A stretch of 56,468 nt of DNA from a virus. The DNA lies in the IMG/VR virus record IMGVR_UViG_3300008120_000119, positions 1-56,468 of that record; one strand, written 5' to 3'. Both the position numbers and the translations under genes were made by a program. The stretch's first letter is position 1, and every line of letters begins with the position of its first letter. Of this stretch, positions 29,776-38,600 are shown one piece after another. The notes beneath the pieces are model-generated. The model was not told the DNA's origin, did not search any database, and was given only the letters and a program-made list of their open reading frames with translations.

Positions 29776-30375
29776 ATGTCCGCGACTAGCGCTCCGTTCG
29801 GCCTGCGTCCCGCTTTCCACCCCTCCGGTTTGGATCGCGCTCAGGCGTTGGCTAACGGTATTCAAGCAGTATCAACGGTCGGCAACGTATCTGCCGGTTA
29901 TGCCACCACCATTCTCAAGGGTCAGCCCGTGAAGATGGATACTGGCGGCTATATTGTGGTTGCTGGTACAGGCGACCCGTTCCTTGGTGCCTTTGCAGGC
30001 GTCGAGTGGACCGATGCTACCGGCCGTCGCCGCGTGTCGAACTACTGGCCCGCAAACGAGTCGTTCCAGGTCGGTTCTGTAGTGGCTTACTTCTACAGCG
30101 ACCCCGCCATTGTGTATGAGATTCAGGCTGCTGGTTCCCTGGCTCAGACCTCGATCGGCGACGAGTTCGATATCACCAACTCAACCGCTGGCTCCACCAC
30201 GACTGGTTTGTCGCAGGCTACCCTTGGTACCTCGGCTGCCGGTGCTGGCAGCGCCAAGCAAATGCGTGTTGTAGATCTGGCGCCCTATCCCGACAACGCT
30301 TGGGGTGACAGCTTTACGATCGTCCGTGCAACCATTAGCGAACACCAGTACGCAGGTACTGTGAACGCAATCTAA
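29776..30375 (+). CDS. Minor head / capsid decoration-like protein (199 aa)
   Basis: Begins MSATSAPFGLRPAFHPSG and is beta-rich with Gly, Thr and Ser, ending ATISEHQYAGTVNAI. Proteins starting with this APFGLRP-type motif sit just before the major capsid protein in many environmental podoviruses and are usually called head decoration or structural proteins. AAGGAGAATTGCT precedes ATG 29776; strong expression is expected. Confidence 0.65.
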   Translation: MSATSAPFGLRPAFHPSGLDRAQALANGIQAVSTVGNVSAGYATTILKGQPVKMDTGGYIVVAGTGDPFLGAFAGVEWTDATGRRRVSNYWPANESFQVGSVVAYFYSDPAIVYEIQAAGSLAQTSIGDEFDITNSTAGSTTTGLSQATLGTSAAGAGSAKQMRVVDLAPYPDNAWGDSFTIVRATISEHQYAGTVNAI

Positions 30376-30389
30376 GGAGGGCATAGAAC

Positions 30390-31304
30390 ATGGCCGCCCC
30401 GATGCGTAGTACCGACTTTCGGTCGATTGTTGAGCCAATCCTCAACGAGTGTTTTGACGGAGTCTATGATCAGCGTACCGATGAATGGTCACGGGTTTTC
30501 CGTGAGCAGCAAGGTATCCCCCGTAACTACCACGAAGAGCCCGTCCTGTATGGATTCGGCGCTGCGCCCCAACTGCCTGATGGTACCCCCGTGTCCTATC
30601 AGCAGGGTGGCGTACTCTTCCTGAAGCGCTATGTGTACAACGTGTATGGCCTTGCCTTCGCGCTGACCAAAGTGCTCGTGGAAGACGGCGACCACATCCG
30701 TATTGGTCAGGTTTATGCCCGTCACTTGGCTCAGTCCCTGATTGAGACCAAAGAGACCCTTTCGGCGAACGTTCTCAACCGTGCGTTTAACTCTGCCTAT
30801 CCTGGCGGTGACGGCGTGCAGTTGAACTCCAACGCTCACCCGATCGTGAACGGCACCTTCAGCAACCTGCTGACGACCGCCGCTGTGCTGTCGCAGACCT
30901 CACTTGAGCAGATGCTTATTCAGATCCGCCAAGCAGTGGACAACAACGGCAAGAAGATCCGTCTGGTTCCCCGCCAACTGGTGGTGGCCCCGGGCAACGT
31001 CTTCCAGGCTGAGGTTCTCCTGAAGTCTGTTCTGCGCTCCGGTACCGCCGACAACGACATCAACCCGATCAAGTCCATTGGACTGCTGTCGGAGGGTGCC
31101 GCTGTTCTGTCGCGTCTCACCAGTGCTACGGCATGGTGGGTGCAGACCGACGCGCCGGAAGGTATGAAGCTCATGATGCGTCGTGCTCTTGAGAAGACCA
31201 TGGAAGGTGATTTTGAGACCGATTCCATGCGTTACAAGGCCACGGAGCGTTATGACGTTGGCTTCACCGACCCGCGTGCGATGTACGGTACGCCTGGAGT
31301 CTAA
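30390..31304 (+). CDS. Major capsid protein (304 aa)
   Basis: Order and composition fit an HK97-fold shell protein. It has an N-terminal helix (STDFRSIVEPILNECFDGVY), an E-loop-like strand region (GGVLFLKRYVYNVYGLAFAL), a spine helix with LAQSLIETKETLSANVLNRA, the LVVAPGNVFQAEVLL segment and a C-terminal FETDSMRYKATERYDVGF. Its length of 304 is usual for Mu-type/environmental podovirus capsid proteins. AAGGAGG lies before ATG 30390. It is followed by a terminator-like hairpin, consistent with high separate expression. Confidence 0.85.
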   Translation: MAAPMRSTDFRSIVEPILNECFDGVYDQRTDEWSRVFREQQGIPRNYHEEPVLYGFGAAPQLPDGTPVSYQQGGVLFLKRYVYNVYGLAFALTKVLVEDGDHIRIGQVYARHLAQSLIETKETLSANVLNRAFNSAYPGGDGVQLNSNAHPIVNGTFSNLLTTAAVLSQTSLEQMLIQIRQAVDNNGKKIRLVPRQLVVAPGNVFQAEVLLKSVLRSGTADNDINPIKSIGLLSEGAAVLSRLTSATAWWVQTDAPEGMKLMMRRALEKTMEGDFETDSMRYKATERYDVGFTDPRAMYGTPGV

Positions 31305-31312
31305 GCAATACC

Positions 31313-31341
31313 CCTCCCGCTGGGCGACTGGCGGGAGGTTT
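31313..31341 (+). terminator. Hairpin terminator after capsid gene
   Basis: CCTCCCGC (31313-31320), ten-base loop, GCGGGAGG (31331-31338) and three T. The short T-run suggests partial termination, lowering expression of downstream genes relative to capsid. Confidence 0.65.
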
Positions 31342-31358
31342 CATCTGGGATCGTTTTA

Positions 31359-31401
31359 GCCCGTCAGACTGCCCCAGCAGACGATGCACAGACGGACGGG
31401 C
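31359..31401 (+). other. Second hairpin downstream of capsid gene
   Basis: GCCCGTC (31359-31365) pairs with GACGGGC (31395-31401) around a 29-base loop, 25 bases before the next ATG. It may be an RNA-processing or protective element; no promoter is obvious here. Confidence 0.4.
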
Positions 31402-31426
31402 GACACTTGTGCATAAGGAGAGTTAA

Positions 31427-31864
31427 ATGGCTCGCACCACTTTCTCGGGTCCAGTTTATTCAAACAACGGATTCGGTACCCCGCTTCAATACATTACTGC
31501 CGCTAACACGTCCCCCATCGCTATCGATCCGGGCGCAACGGTAATCATTCTTTCTGCCGCTGATGGTGGCCCTGCTGCTCCGGTAGTGCTCCAGTTTCCG
31601 CAAGTGCAGACCATCGACGGACAACCCTTCAACATCCTGAACGCTGACCCCCGCTATGTGGGCATCCGCGGTGCCGTGCTGAACTACGGTGGCGTGGTGC
31701 ATACCCTTGCCGGGTTCGGTCCCAGCTCTGGTAACTACCAGCCTGTGAACCAGTCCAACACGGGCGTGGATATTGCCGCTGGCACCCTGGTGCAGTGGGC
31801 AGGCAACGGCAACCCCACTGCTGCTTGGGCTGCTGCTGAAGCAACGCTCTGCGCTGCCGCCTAA
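31427..31864 (+). CDS. Putative structural protein, beta-rich (145 aa)
   Basis: Gly/Ala/Thr-rich with alternating hydrophobic strands (TVIILSAADGGPAAPVVLQF, VHTLAGFGPSSGNYQPV) and an Ala-rich end. AAGGAGAGTTAA precedes ATG 31427. Its place after the major capsid protein and its composition suggest a head decoration or fibre-like protein. No family recognised. Confidence 0.6.
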   Translation: MARTTFSGPVYSNNGFGTPLQYITAANTSPIAIDPGATVIILSAADGGPAAPVVLQFPQVQTIDGQPFNILNADPRYVGIRGAVLNYGGVVHTLAGFGPSSGNYQPVNQSNTGVDIAAGTLVQWAGNGNPTAAWAAAEATLCAAA

Positions 31865-31891
31865 CTCAACTAATTAAACAAGGAGTTCCAC

Positions 31892-33028
31892 ATGGGACAG
31901 TTTAAGCCGATGGTCAAGATGATGACCACAGAGCCCACCGTTGAGTTGAAGCTCAAAAAGGGCGGGAAAGTAGAGAAGAAGATGCAGATGGGTGGCGACC
32001 CAGCCATGGCTCCGGCCGCTGGTTCTATGCCTGCTCGTGGCGGCATGGCGCCCTCACGCGCACCGATGAAGCCTGGGCTCTTTGCCCGTCGTCGCGCTAT
32101 GCGTGGTATGGGCGCTGGTCCTGCGGGCCCCCTTGGCCGCGGTTCCGACATGATGGAAAACATGGAAGCTCGTCGCGCTATGGCCCCGGCTCCCGCCATG
32201 AAGAAGGGTGGCGAGACCAAGGCTGAGCACGCTGCCGAGATGAAGAAGATGGCTGAGACCTCGAAGAAGCTCAAGGAGCACGCCGACAAGCCCGCTAGCA
32301 AGGCTCACAAGGGCCTGAAGACTGGCGGAGTGGTGATGGGCCAAGGCGGCTATAAAGAGGGCGGCATCATCAAGACGATGACCAACAAGACGACCGACAT
32401 GCACACTGCTCATCGTGACACCGATCAGGGTCCGACGGGCGGCGTGAAGCTTGGTAATGGCGGCGGTTACAAGAAGGGTGGCGCAGCGAAGAAGGACTGC
32501 TACGCGACCGGTGGCGTCGTTATGGGCCAGGGTGGGTACAAAGAAGGCGGTGATGTAAAAAAGCAAAAAGCTACGGGAAAAAATGCTAGCGGCGCTCCCG
32601 TAGCTATGCCTCAAGGCCGCAAACCTGCCCCCAAGGCTGTTGCCATCAACGAGCTGTCCGGCACCTATAAAAAGGGTGGCCCGGTCATGACTCCCGCTCA
32701 GAAGCGCTTGGACAACATTTTCCAGAAGGAGAATGCTCCTGCGATGAAGGCGGCCAAGAAGATGAGCAACGAGAAGTACGGTCGCAAAATGGCAAAGGGC
32801 GGAGACGTAAAACGACGCTCATTGACTGACAAATTTCGCGAAGAATCAGGCTTTGGCGATGAAATGAAAGATCTTGTTCAACGCCTTACCCCGCAGCAAG
32901 CAAAACGCGAAAAAGAGTCTAGCGACAGGTACATGAGTGATGGAGCCGTCACTGAGACTGAAAGGTCCGTAACGGTGGTGCCAGGGAAGAAGCACGGCGG
33001 TAAAATGGCCCGAGGCGGCTCTTGCTAA
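31892..33028 (+). CDS. Gly/Lys/Met-rich repeat protein (378 aa)
   Basis: A highly basic, low-complexity protein. The block GGVVMGQGGYKEGG occurs twice (near bases 32323 and 32509) with different codons, and related KKGG/AKGG motifs recur (MKKGGETKAE, YKKGGAAKKD, MAKGGDVKRR). The C-terminus is HGGKMARGGSC. No enzyme motif. Such basic Gly-rich proteins are encoded among head genes of environmental phages and could bind DNA inside the capsid; this is inference. Confidence 0.6.
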   Translation: MGQFKPMVKMMTTEPTVELKLKKGGKVEKKMQMGGDPAMAPAAGSMPARGGMAPSRAPMKPGLFARRRAMRGMGAGPAGPLGRGSDMMENMEARRAMAPAPAMKKGGETKAEHAAEMKKMAETSKKLKEHADKPASKAHKGLKTGGVVMGQGGYKEGGIIKTMTNKTTDMHTAHRDTDQGPTGGVKLGNGGGYKKGGAAKKDCYATGGVVMGQGGYKEGGDVKKQKATGKNASGAPVAMPQGRKPAPKAVAINELSGTYKKGGPVMTPAQKRLDNIFQKENAPAMKAAKKMSNEKYGRKMAKGGDVKRRSLTDKFREESGFGDEMKDLVQRLTPQQAKREKESSDRYMSDGAVTETERSVTVVPGKKHGGKMARGGSC

Positions 33029-33035
33029 ATAAGGT

Positions 33036-33057
33036 GGGGGCTTAGGCCCCCGCTTTT
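33036..33057 (+). terminator. Weak terminator hairpin
   Basis: GGGGGC (33036-33041), TTAG, GCCCCC (33046-33051), then GC and four T. A compact hairpin between two late genes; probably partial termination or mRNA protection. Confidence 0.5.
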
Positions 33058-33069
33058 CTGGAGGACTTT

Positions 33070-33855
33070 ATGTCAACGACGATTTCTTCGATTACCCGGC
33101 AAGGCGCCTTTGAGCCGTTTGAGCTTCAGGTCTCTCGTGGGCAGATTCAAGGGCACAAGTCACTTTTTGTGTTCGGCAACAACGCTGATATCAATGGATC
33201 TGTAGAGACGATCTGGAGTCAGGGCGGGGTATACGCTTATCCAGCAGCCGCTATAGCCATGAAGGTGTCTAGTTCTAGCGCTGATGATGACGCGGCTGGC
33301 ACTGGCGCCCGCACGGTTGTAGTTAGTGGCTTGGATCAGAATTACAACGAGGCAAGCGAGACTGTAACGCTTGATGGCCAGACTGAAGTTCTGACCACCA
33401 CGACCTTTATTCGCATATTTGCTGTTTATGTGGCGACCGCGGGATCTGGTGGAACTGCGGCCGGAACTATTTATGTGGGCACCGGAACGGTGACTGCTGG
33501 TGTTCCTGCAACGATTTATGCCGTTATTCCTTTGGGCGAGAACCGCACTCAGTCTTGTATTTGGACAGTTCCAGCCGGCTATACCTTGTACGTTACGGGC
33601 GGCACATTCTCGGCGGCTTCAAACAATGCTGCTCAGTATGTGCTGGGCAAGTTTGTAATTCGCCCCTTTGGTGGTGTATTCCAAAACACAGCAGACATTA
33701 CGGTCAACTCTAATGTCTTCAGGTATGACTGGGAAGTGGCACTTCCGATTCCAGAAAAGACAGACATTGAGGCTCGTGGTATCGCGCTTTCCGGCTCCAA
33801 CTTCTATGTGACTGCCGCGTTTGAAGGCATCTACATTAAGAACAGCGGAGAGTAA
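33070..33855 (+). CDS. Virion structural protein, beta-rich (261 aa)
   Basis: Begins with ISSITRQGAFEPFELQVSRG and continues as Thr/Gly-rich strands, with SETVTLDGQTEVLTTTTFIR and IWTVPAGYTLYVTGGTFSAA. This pattern is common in structural proteins of marine and freshwater podoviruses found near head genes. No membrane segment or enzyme motif. GGAGGACTTT precedes ATG 33070. Probably a head decoration or neck protein. Confidence 0.6.
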   Translation: MSTTISSITRQGAFEPFELQVSRGQIQGHKSLFVFGNNADINGSVETIWSQGGVYAYPAAAIAMKVSSSSADDDAAGTGARTVVVSGLDQNYNEASETVTLDGQTEVLTTTTFIRIFAVYVATAGSGGTAAGTIYVGTGTVTAGVPATIYAVIPLGENRTQSCIWTVPAGYTLYVTGGTFSAASNNAAQYVLGKFVIRPFGGVFQNTADITVNSNVFRYDWEVALPIPEKTDIEARGIALSGSNFYVTAAFEGIYIKNSGE

Positions 33856-33857
33856 CA

Positions 33858-34262
33858 ATGCCAGCCAAAAGCCAAGCTCAGTTTCGCCTGATGAAGGCAG
33901 CCGAAAACAATCCCAAGTTCGCTAAGAAGGTGGGTATTAAACCGGGCGTGGCTAAGGAGTACACTGAGGCTAATGTTGGCAAGAAGTCGTATGCAGAACT
34001 GCCGAAGAAAATGAAGGATGGTGGCCCCTCGCTTGCAATTGGACGCGGTGAAAAACTGCCGGCAGAGCGAGGCGCTGGACTAACGGCCAAGGGCCGGGAA
34101 AAGTACAACCGAGAGACAGGTTCCAATCTCAAGGCTCCACAACCCGAGGGGGGTAAGCGGCGCGATTCGTTCTGCGCCCGGATGGGTCCAGTCGCTGAAA
34201 AAAGCGAGAAAGGAAGTAGAGCGAGGGCTTCGATGAAGCGCTGGAACTGTCCGGGATGGTGA
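33858..34262 (+). CDS. Basic protein of DUF6321/DUF3008-like type (134 aa)
   Basis: The front (AKSQAQFRLMKAAENNPKFA) looks like the DUF3008-type start. The back (LTAKGREKYNRETGSNLKAP, GKRRDSFCARMGPV, ARASMKRWNCPGW) looks like the DUF6321-type module seen in phage and giant virus proteins. Cys and Trp at the end and many Lys/Arg suggest nucleic-acid or metal binding. ATG 33858 follows within 2 bases of the previous stop. Family assignment from memory, moderate certainty. Confidence 0.6.
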   Translation: MPAKSQAQFRLMKAAENNPKFAKKVGIKPGVAKEYTEANVGKKSYAELPKKMKDGGPSLAIGRGEKLPAERGAGLTAKGREKYNRETGSNLKAPQPEGGKRRDSFCARMGPVAEKSEKGSRARASMKRWNCPGW

Positions 34263-34263
34263 T

Positions 34264-35325
34264 ATGGCCTACTCTGGAACCGTTGGAACGACCGTAATCG
34301 ATGTCCAAACGCTGATTGATCATGGCGCCCGCAGATCGGGGAAGCTTGCCGAGGAGCTGACCTCGGAGCAGGTGCTGTCTGCACGGCAGTCTTTGTTCTT
34401 CCTGCTGTCGAACCTGATCAACATCGGGATTCAATACTGGGCTATCAACAAGGTCGTGATTGGCCTTCAGCCGGACAAGGCGGTCTATGAGCTGCCTCTG
34501 GGGGCTAACGACGCCCTGAACGTCCTGTATCGCACCATGAACCGCCCCTCTGGCAGCTATGGCACGAGCGCAGGCGGCAATGTGGCCAACGCATTCGACA
34601 GCAACACCGACACGATCTGCACGCAGACCTCGCCAAACGGCAACCTGTCTGTCAACTTTGGTACCAATAACGCAGTCTACGTGGGCTCAATCGGCGTCCT
34701 GCCGGGTACTACGGGTAGTTTTAATGTCGTCTTCGAATATTCCAACGACAACATCACCTGGAGCCCGCTGTATGCGCCTGGACCCACTGCTTGGGTCGAT
34801 GATCAGTGGCTTTGGTACGATCTGAACACGAGCACGACAGCTCAGTTCTACCGGATGAGAGAAACCGGAGGGAATACTTTGTCCGTTCGGGAGCTGTACT
34901 TCGGGAATAACAGCAATGAAATCCCGATGGCGCGCCTAAACCGCGACGATTACACCAATCTCCCGAACAAAAACTTCACCGCGAACCAGCCATATCAATT
35001 TTGGTTTGATCGGACGATCCCCAGGCCTGCTTTGTACCTCTGGCCGGTGCCTTCTGACCCGTTTGTGCAGATGACCGTCTGGTATTCCCGGCAGATCATG
35101 GACGTCGGCCAGCTTTATGGCGAGCTTGAGATCCCTCAGCGCTGGTTTTTGGCCATTCAGTCGATGCTAGCTCACCAAATGAGCCTAGAGCTGCCTGGAG
35201 TGCCCCTTGATCGCGTGACTTACCTCGAAAGACAGGCCGATAAGTACCTCTTGCAGGCCGAAATGGAAGAGCGCGACCGCGGCCCAATCTACCTTGCACC
35301 TGGAATCCAGGTCTACACGAGGTAG
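34264..35325 (+). CDS. P22 gp4-like neck/adaptor protein with discoidin-like insertion (353 aa)
   Basis: N-terminal (VQTLIDHGARRSGKLAEELT, SEQVLSARQSLFFLLSNLIN) and C-terminal parts (IPQRWFLAIQSMLAHQMSLE, YLLQAEMEERDRGP) match the helical adaptor that binds beneath the portal. Between them residues about 95-225 form a beta-rich domain with AFDSNTDTICT, FEYSNDNITWSPL and LSVRELYFGN. This resembles a discoidin (F5/8 type C) carbohydrate-binding fold. Such a domain on the neck would be surface-exposed and could touch host glycans. Likely a structural protein closing the packaged head. Confidence 0.7.
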   Translation: MAYSGTVGTTVIDVQTLIDHGARRSGKLAEELTSEQVLSARQSLFFLLSNLINIGIQYWAINKVVIGLQPDKAVYELPLGANDALNVLYRTMNRPSGSYGTSAGGNVANAFDSNTDTICTQTSPNGNLSVNFGTNNAVYVGSIGVLPGTTGSFNVVFEYSNDNITWSPLYAPGPTAWVDDQWLWYDLNTSTTAQFYRMRETGGNTLSVRELYFGNNSNEIPMARLNRDDYTNLPNKNFTANQPYQFWFDRTIPRPALYLWPVPSDPFVQMTVWYSRQIMDVGQLYGELEIPQRWFLAIQSMLAHQMSLELPGVPLDRVTYLERQADKYLLQAEMEERDRGPIYLAPGIQVYTR

Positions 35326-35327
35326 AA

Positions 35328-35663
35328 ATGGCTCTTTTTCTCGACACCCGCGGCTATTCCGACATTGCGATCGCTATATGCGACCGCTGCCGGATGAAGC
35401 GACCGCACGCGGTGATGAGATCAGACCCCAATTTCCCCGGTTTGCAGGTTTGCGACCAGGGCTGCGCGGATCAATTTGACCCGTACCGCCTGCCAGCCAG
35501 GAAAACCGAGAAGATTACGATCAGATTCCCCCGTCCGGACGCTGACATCGCGGTAGACGACAACAACCTGATCACCACTGGAGACAATGAGTTTGTGATC
35601 TCCACCCAGCAAAATGATGATGATCCCAGCAACAACGGGAACTTAACCGGCATAGAGGTGTAG
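35328..35663 (+). CDS. Small zinc-site-containing structural protein (111 aa)
   Basis: The front has CDRCRMKRPHAV and VCDQGC, four Cys in a zinc-ribbon-like layout. The back is Asp/Asn-rich (DNNLITTGDNEFVISTQQND). It starts 2 bases after the adaptor gene. Small proteins of this type accompany gp4-like adaptors in related phages; it may bridge neck and tail. Confidence 0.6.
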   Translation: MALFLDTRGYSDIAIAICDRCRMKRPHAVMRSDPNFPGLQVCDQGCADQFDPYRLPARKTEKITIRFPRPDADIAVDDNNLITTGDNEFVISTQQNDDDPSNNGNLTGIEV

Positions 35664-35664
35664 C

Positions 35665-38600
35665 GTGGCCAATGTAACGATTACCCAACTACCTGCGGCA
35701 GGTCCGATCACCGGTACAGAGTCGGTGCCCATAGTCCAGAACGGGCAGACGGTACAGACGACCACGGGGGCCATTGCAGCCTCACCTAGTCAAAACCAGA
35801 CCTTCTTGACGCTCAATAACGAGCCCAGCCTACCCAATAGCCGGTATCTGTCGACCGGTACGGGCCTGGGGCTTAATGACGGTGGCGCGCAGTCTGACCT
35901 TGAAATTATCCTCAATGGCGCCTCCGGCAGCCTCGAAGCGGCCGGCAATGGCGTGATTGTGAAGACCGGTAGCACTACGGTGGCCGCCAGAACCATCAGC
36001 ACGTCCGGGGCGGGCCTCACGGTCTCCAACGGTAATGGCGTATCAGGCAACCCCACGATCGCCTTAGACGGCCTCCCAGCAAGCTTAGCGAACATCTCTG
36101 GCACGGGCATTCTGGGCGTGGTCGGCGGGTCTTCCATCACGTCGATGGTGATCACTGGAACATCCAATCAGATCACGGTCGCGAACGGTGCTGGCCCCGG
36201 CAATCCGACGATTTCCATCACGACGGACCCGATCATTCCTGGCACGGGTGCTATGACGGTGCCGAAGGGCACAACAGCTCAGCGGCCGGGTGGCGTAGAT
36301 GGGATGCTGCGTTTTAACACAGATACAGACGCCTTTGAGATCTACGACAGTGGCGGCTGGAGTGCACTGCCTGCTGGAGCGATTACGCTCATCAATACCG
36401 GCACCGGCCTGACTGGTGGCCCGATCACCACGAGCGGCACGATCTCGATGGCCAACACGACCGTGGCGGCAAACAGCTACGGTGCGGCCGATTCTGTCTC
36501 AACCTTCACGGTGAACGCCCAGGGTCAATTGACTGCGGCGGCCACTGTGCCCATCGCTATCAATGCGAACCAGATCACCACGGGTACGGTCATAACCTCG
36601 CAGGGCGGCACTGGACTGACGACCTATACCGCAGGCGACTTGGTCTACTACGCAACCGGCACAGCCCTTTCTAAGCTGGGCATCGGTGGCTCGACCTTCA
36701 TGCTCACCTCCAGCGGCACGGCGCCGCAGTGGACAGATCCCGCGCTGATTACGGTAGGAAATGCGACTACCGCAACGACTGCCACTACAGCAGTCACCGC
36801 GACAAACATTGCCGGGGGTGGGGCAGGTCAGCTTCCATACAACACTAATGTCGGAGTCACTGCATTCTTGCCGCGTGACGTTCAGGGCTACATTCTTGTT
36901 GAAGGGCTCGTCAACCCGCAGTGGGAAAACCCAGCCAACATCACGGTCGGAAACGCTACGAACGCCGCTTCTGCGACCACAGCAACTAATATTGCTGGTG
37001 GTGCTGCTGGTCAACTCGTCTACAACGCTGGTGCGTCCAATACGACGTTCCTGCCACTAGGAACTTCTACGTTCCTGCTTCGTGCTGGAGCCTCCGCCCC
37101 CGAGTACGTCGATCCTTCTTCGGTAACGGTTGGTACGGCAACCCTGGCAACTTCTGCGACCAATGTTGCGGGCGGAGCGCTTGGTCAGCTCGTATACAAC
37201 ACCGGGGCGTCTACCAGTACGTTTTTGCCACTCGGCGCCCTTGGTCACTTCTTGTTGGCTGGAGCATCCGCGCCGGAATATGTTGACCCGTCCACGCTGT
37301 CCGTTGGTAACGCGACTACGGCAACCTCCGCTGTTTCATCTGCTAACCTGGATGGTGGCGCAGCAGGTTCTATTCCCTACCAGACTGCGCTGGGCGTTAC
37401 GGCGATGCTTGCGACTGGATCGGGGGTGCTTGTGGGAGGCACGACGCCTTCTTACAGCACCGCCCCCACACTGACCGGCACGAATTTCTCAAGCATCCCG
37501 AATGCGGCTCTTGATAACAGCTCGTTGACCATTGGAACGACTGCTATATCGCTTGGGAACTCTTCGCTCACTCTTGGCGGCCTTACCTCCGTTGCGGTTA
37601 CTCAAGACCCGACGTCGAACCTGGAATTGGCCACTAAGCAATACGTCGATGGACTCGTCGTCTCGGCAATTCACTTTCACCAACCGGTGCGGGTAGAGTC
37701 CCCGGTCCCGCTGACTGCCACCTACAACAACGGCGTCTCTGGTGTTGGTGCAACGCTTACCAATGCCGGAGCGCAAGCGGCTCTGGTTATTGATGGTGTC
37801 ACACTTAGCGTCAATGACCGGGTGCTGATTTACACGCAGACAAATGCCACAGAAAACGGCATTTATGTAGTGAGCAATATCGGTTCGGGCTCGACCAACT
37901 GGGTTCTGACACGCTCGTCGGATGCTGATACCTACGGTCTAGCAAGCGCTCAGACACTTGGCCTGGGGTCCACTGTCTTTGTTCAACAGGGCGCAACAGG
38001 GGCGGGCGAGACCTACACCTGCACGACCTCTGGAACGATCACGTTCGGCACTACAAACATCGTATTCGCGCAGATTTCCTCTGCTCAGGTCTACAGCGCT
38101 GGTACAGGGCTAACGCTTATCGGTACGCAGTTCAGCCTGACTTCCCCCGTAGTTACCAGCCTGGGTGGAACGGGTCTAACCTCCTATACGACAGGAGATC
38201 TGCTTTATTACGCGACTGGTTCGTCATTCAGTACGCTCCCGATCGGCACCTCGACCTACCTGCTTACCTCTTCCGGTACCGCTCCTCAGTGGTCCGACCC
38301 ATCAGGAGTGACGGTAGGAACGGCTACCAACGCGACCAACGCCAACACGGCGACAAACGTTGCGAATGGCTCTGCTGGTGGGATCGTTTACAACACCGCG
38401 AATAGCGTCACTACATTCCTGGCGCTCGGCTCGACAAACCACATTCTCACGGCGGGGGCAACCGCTCCTCAGTACACGGACCCGGCAACTATCACTGTTG
38501 GAAACGCTACGACCGCAGGCTCTGCTACGACAGCAGGATCAGCTACCACGGCCACCAACGTAGCAGGCGGCGCTGCAAACCAGATCGTTTACAACACCGC

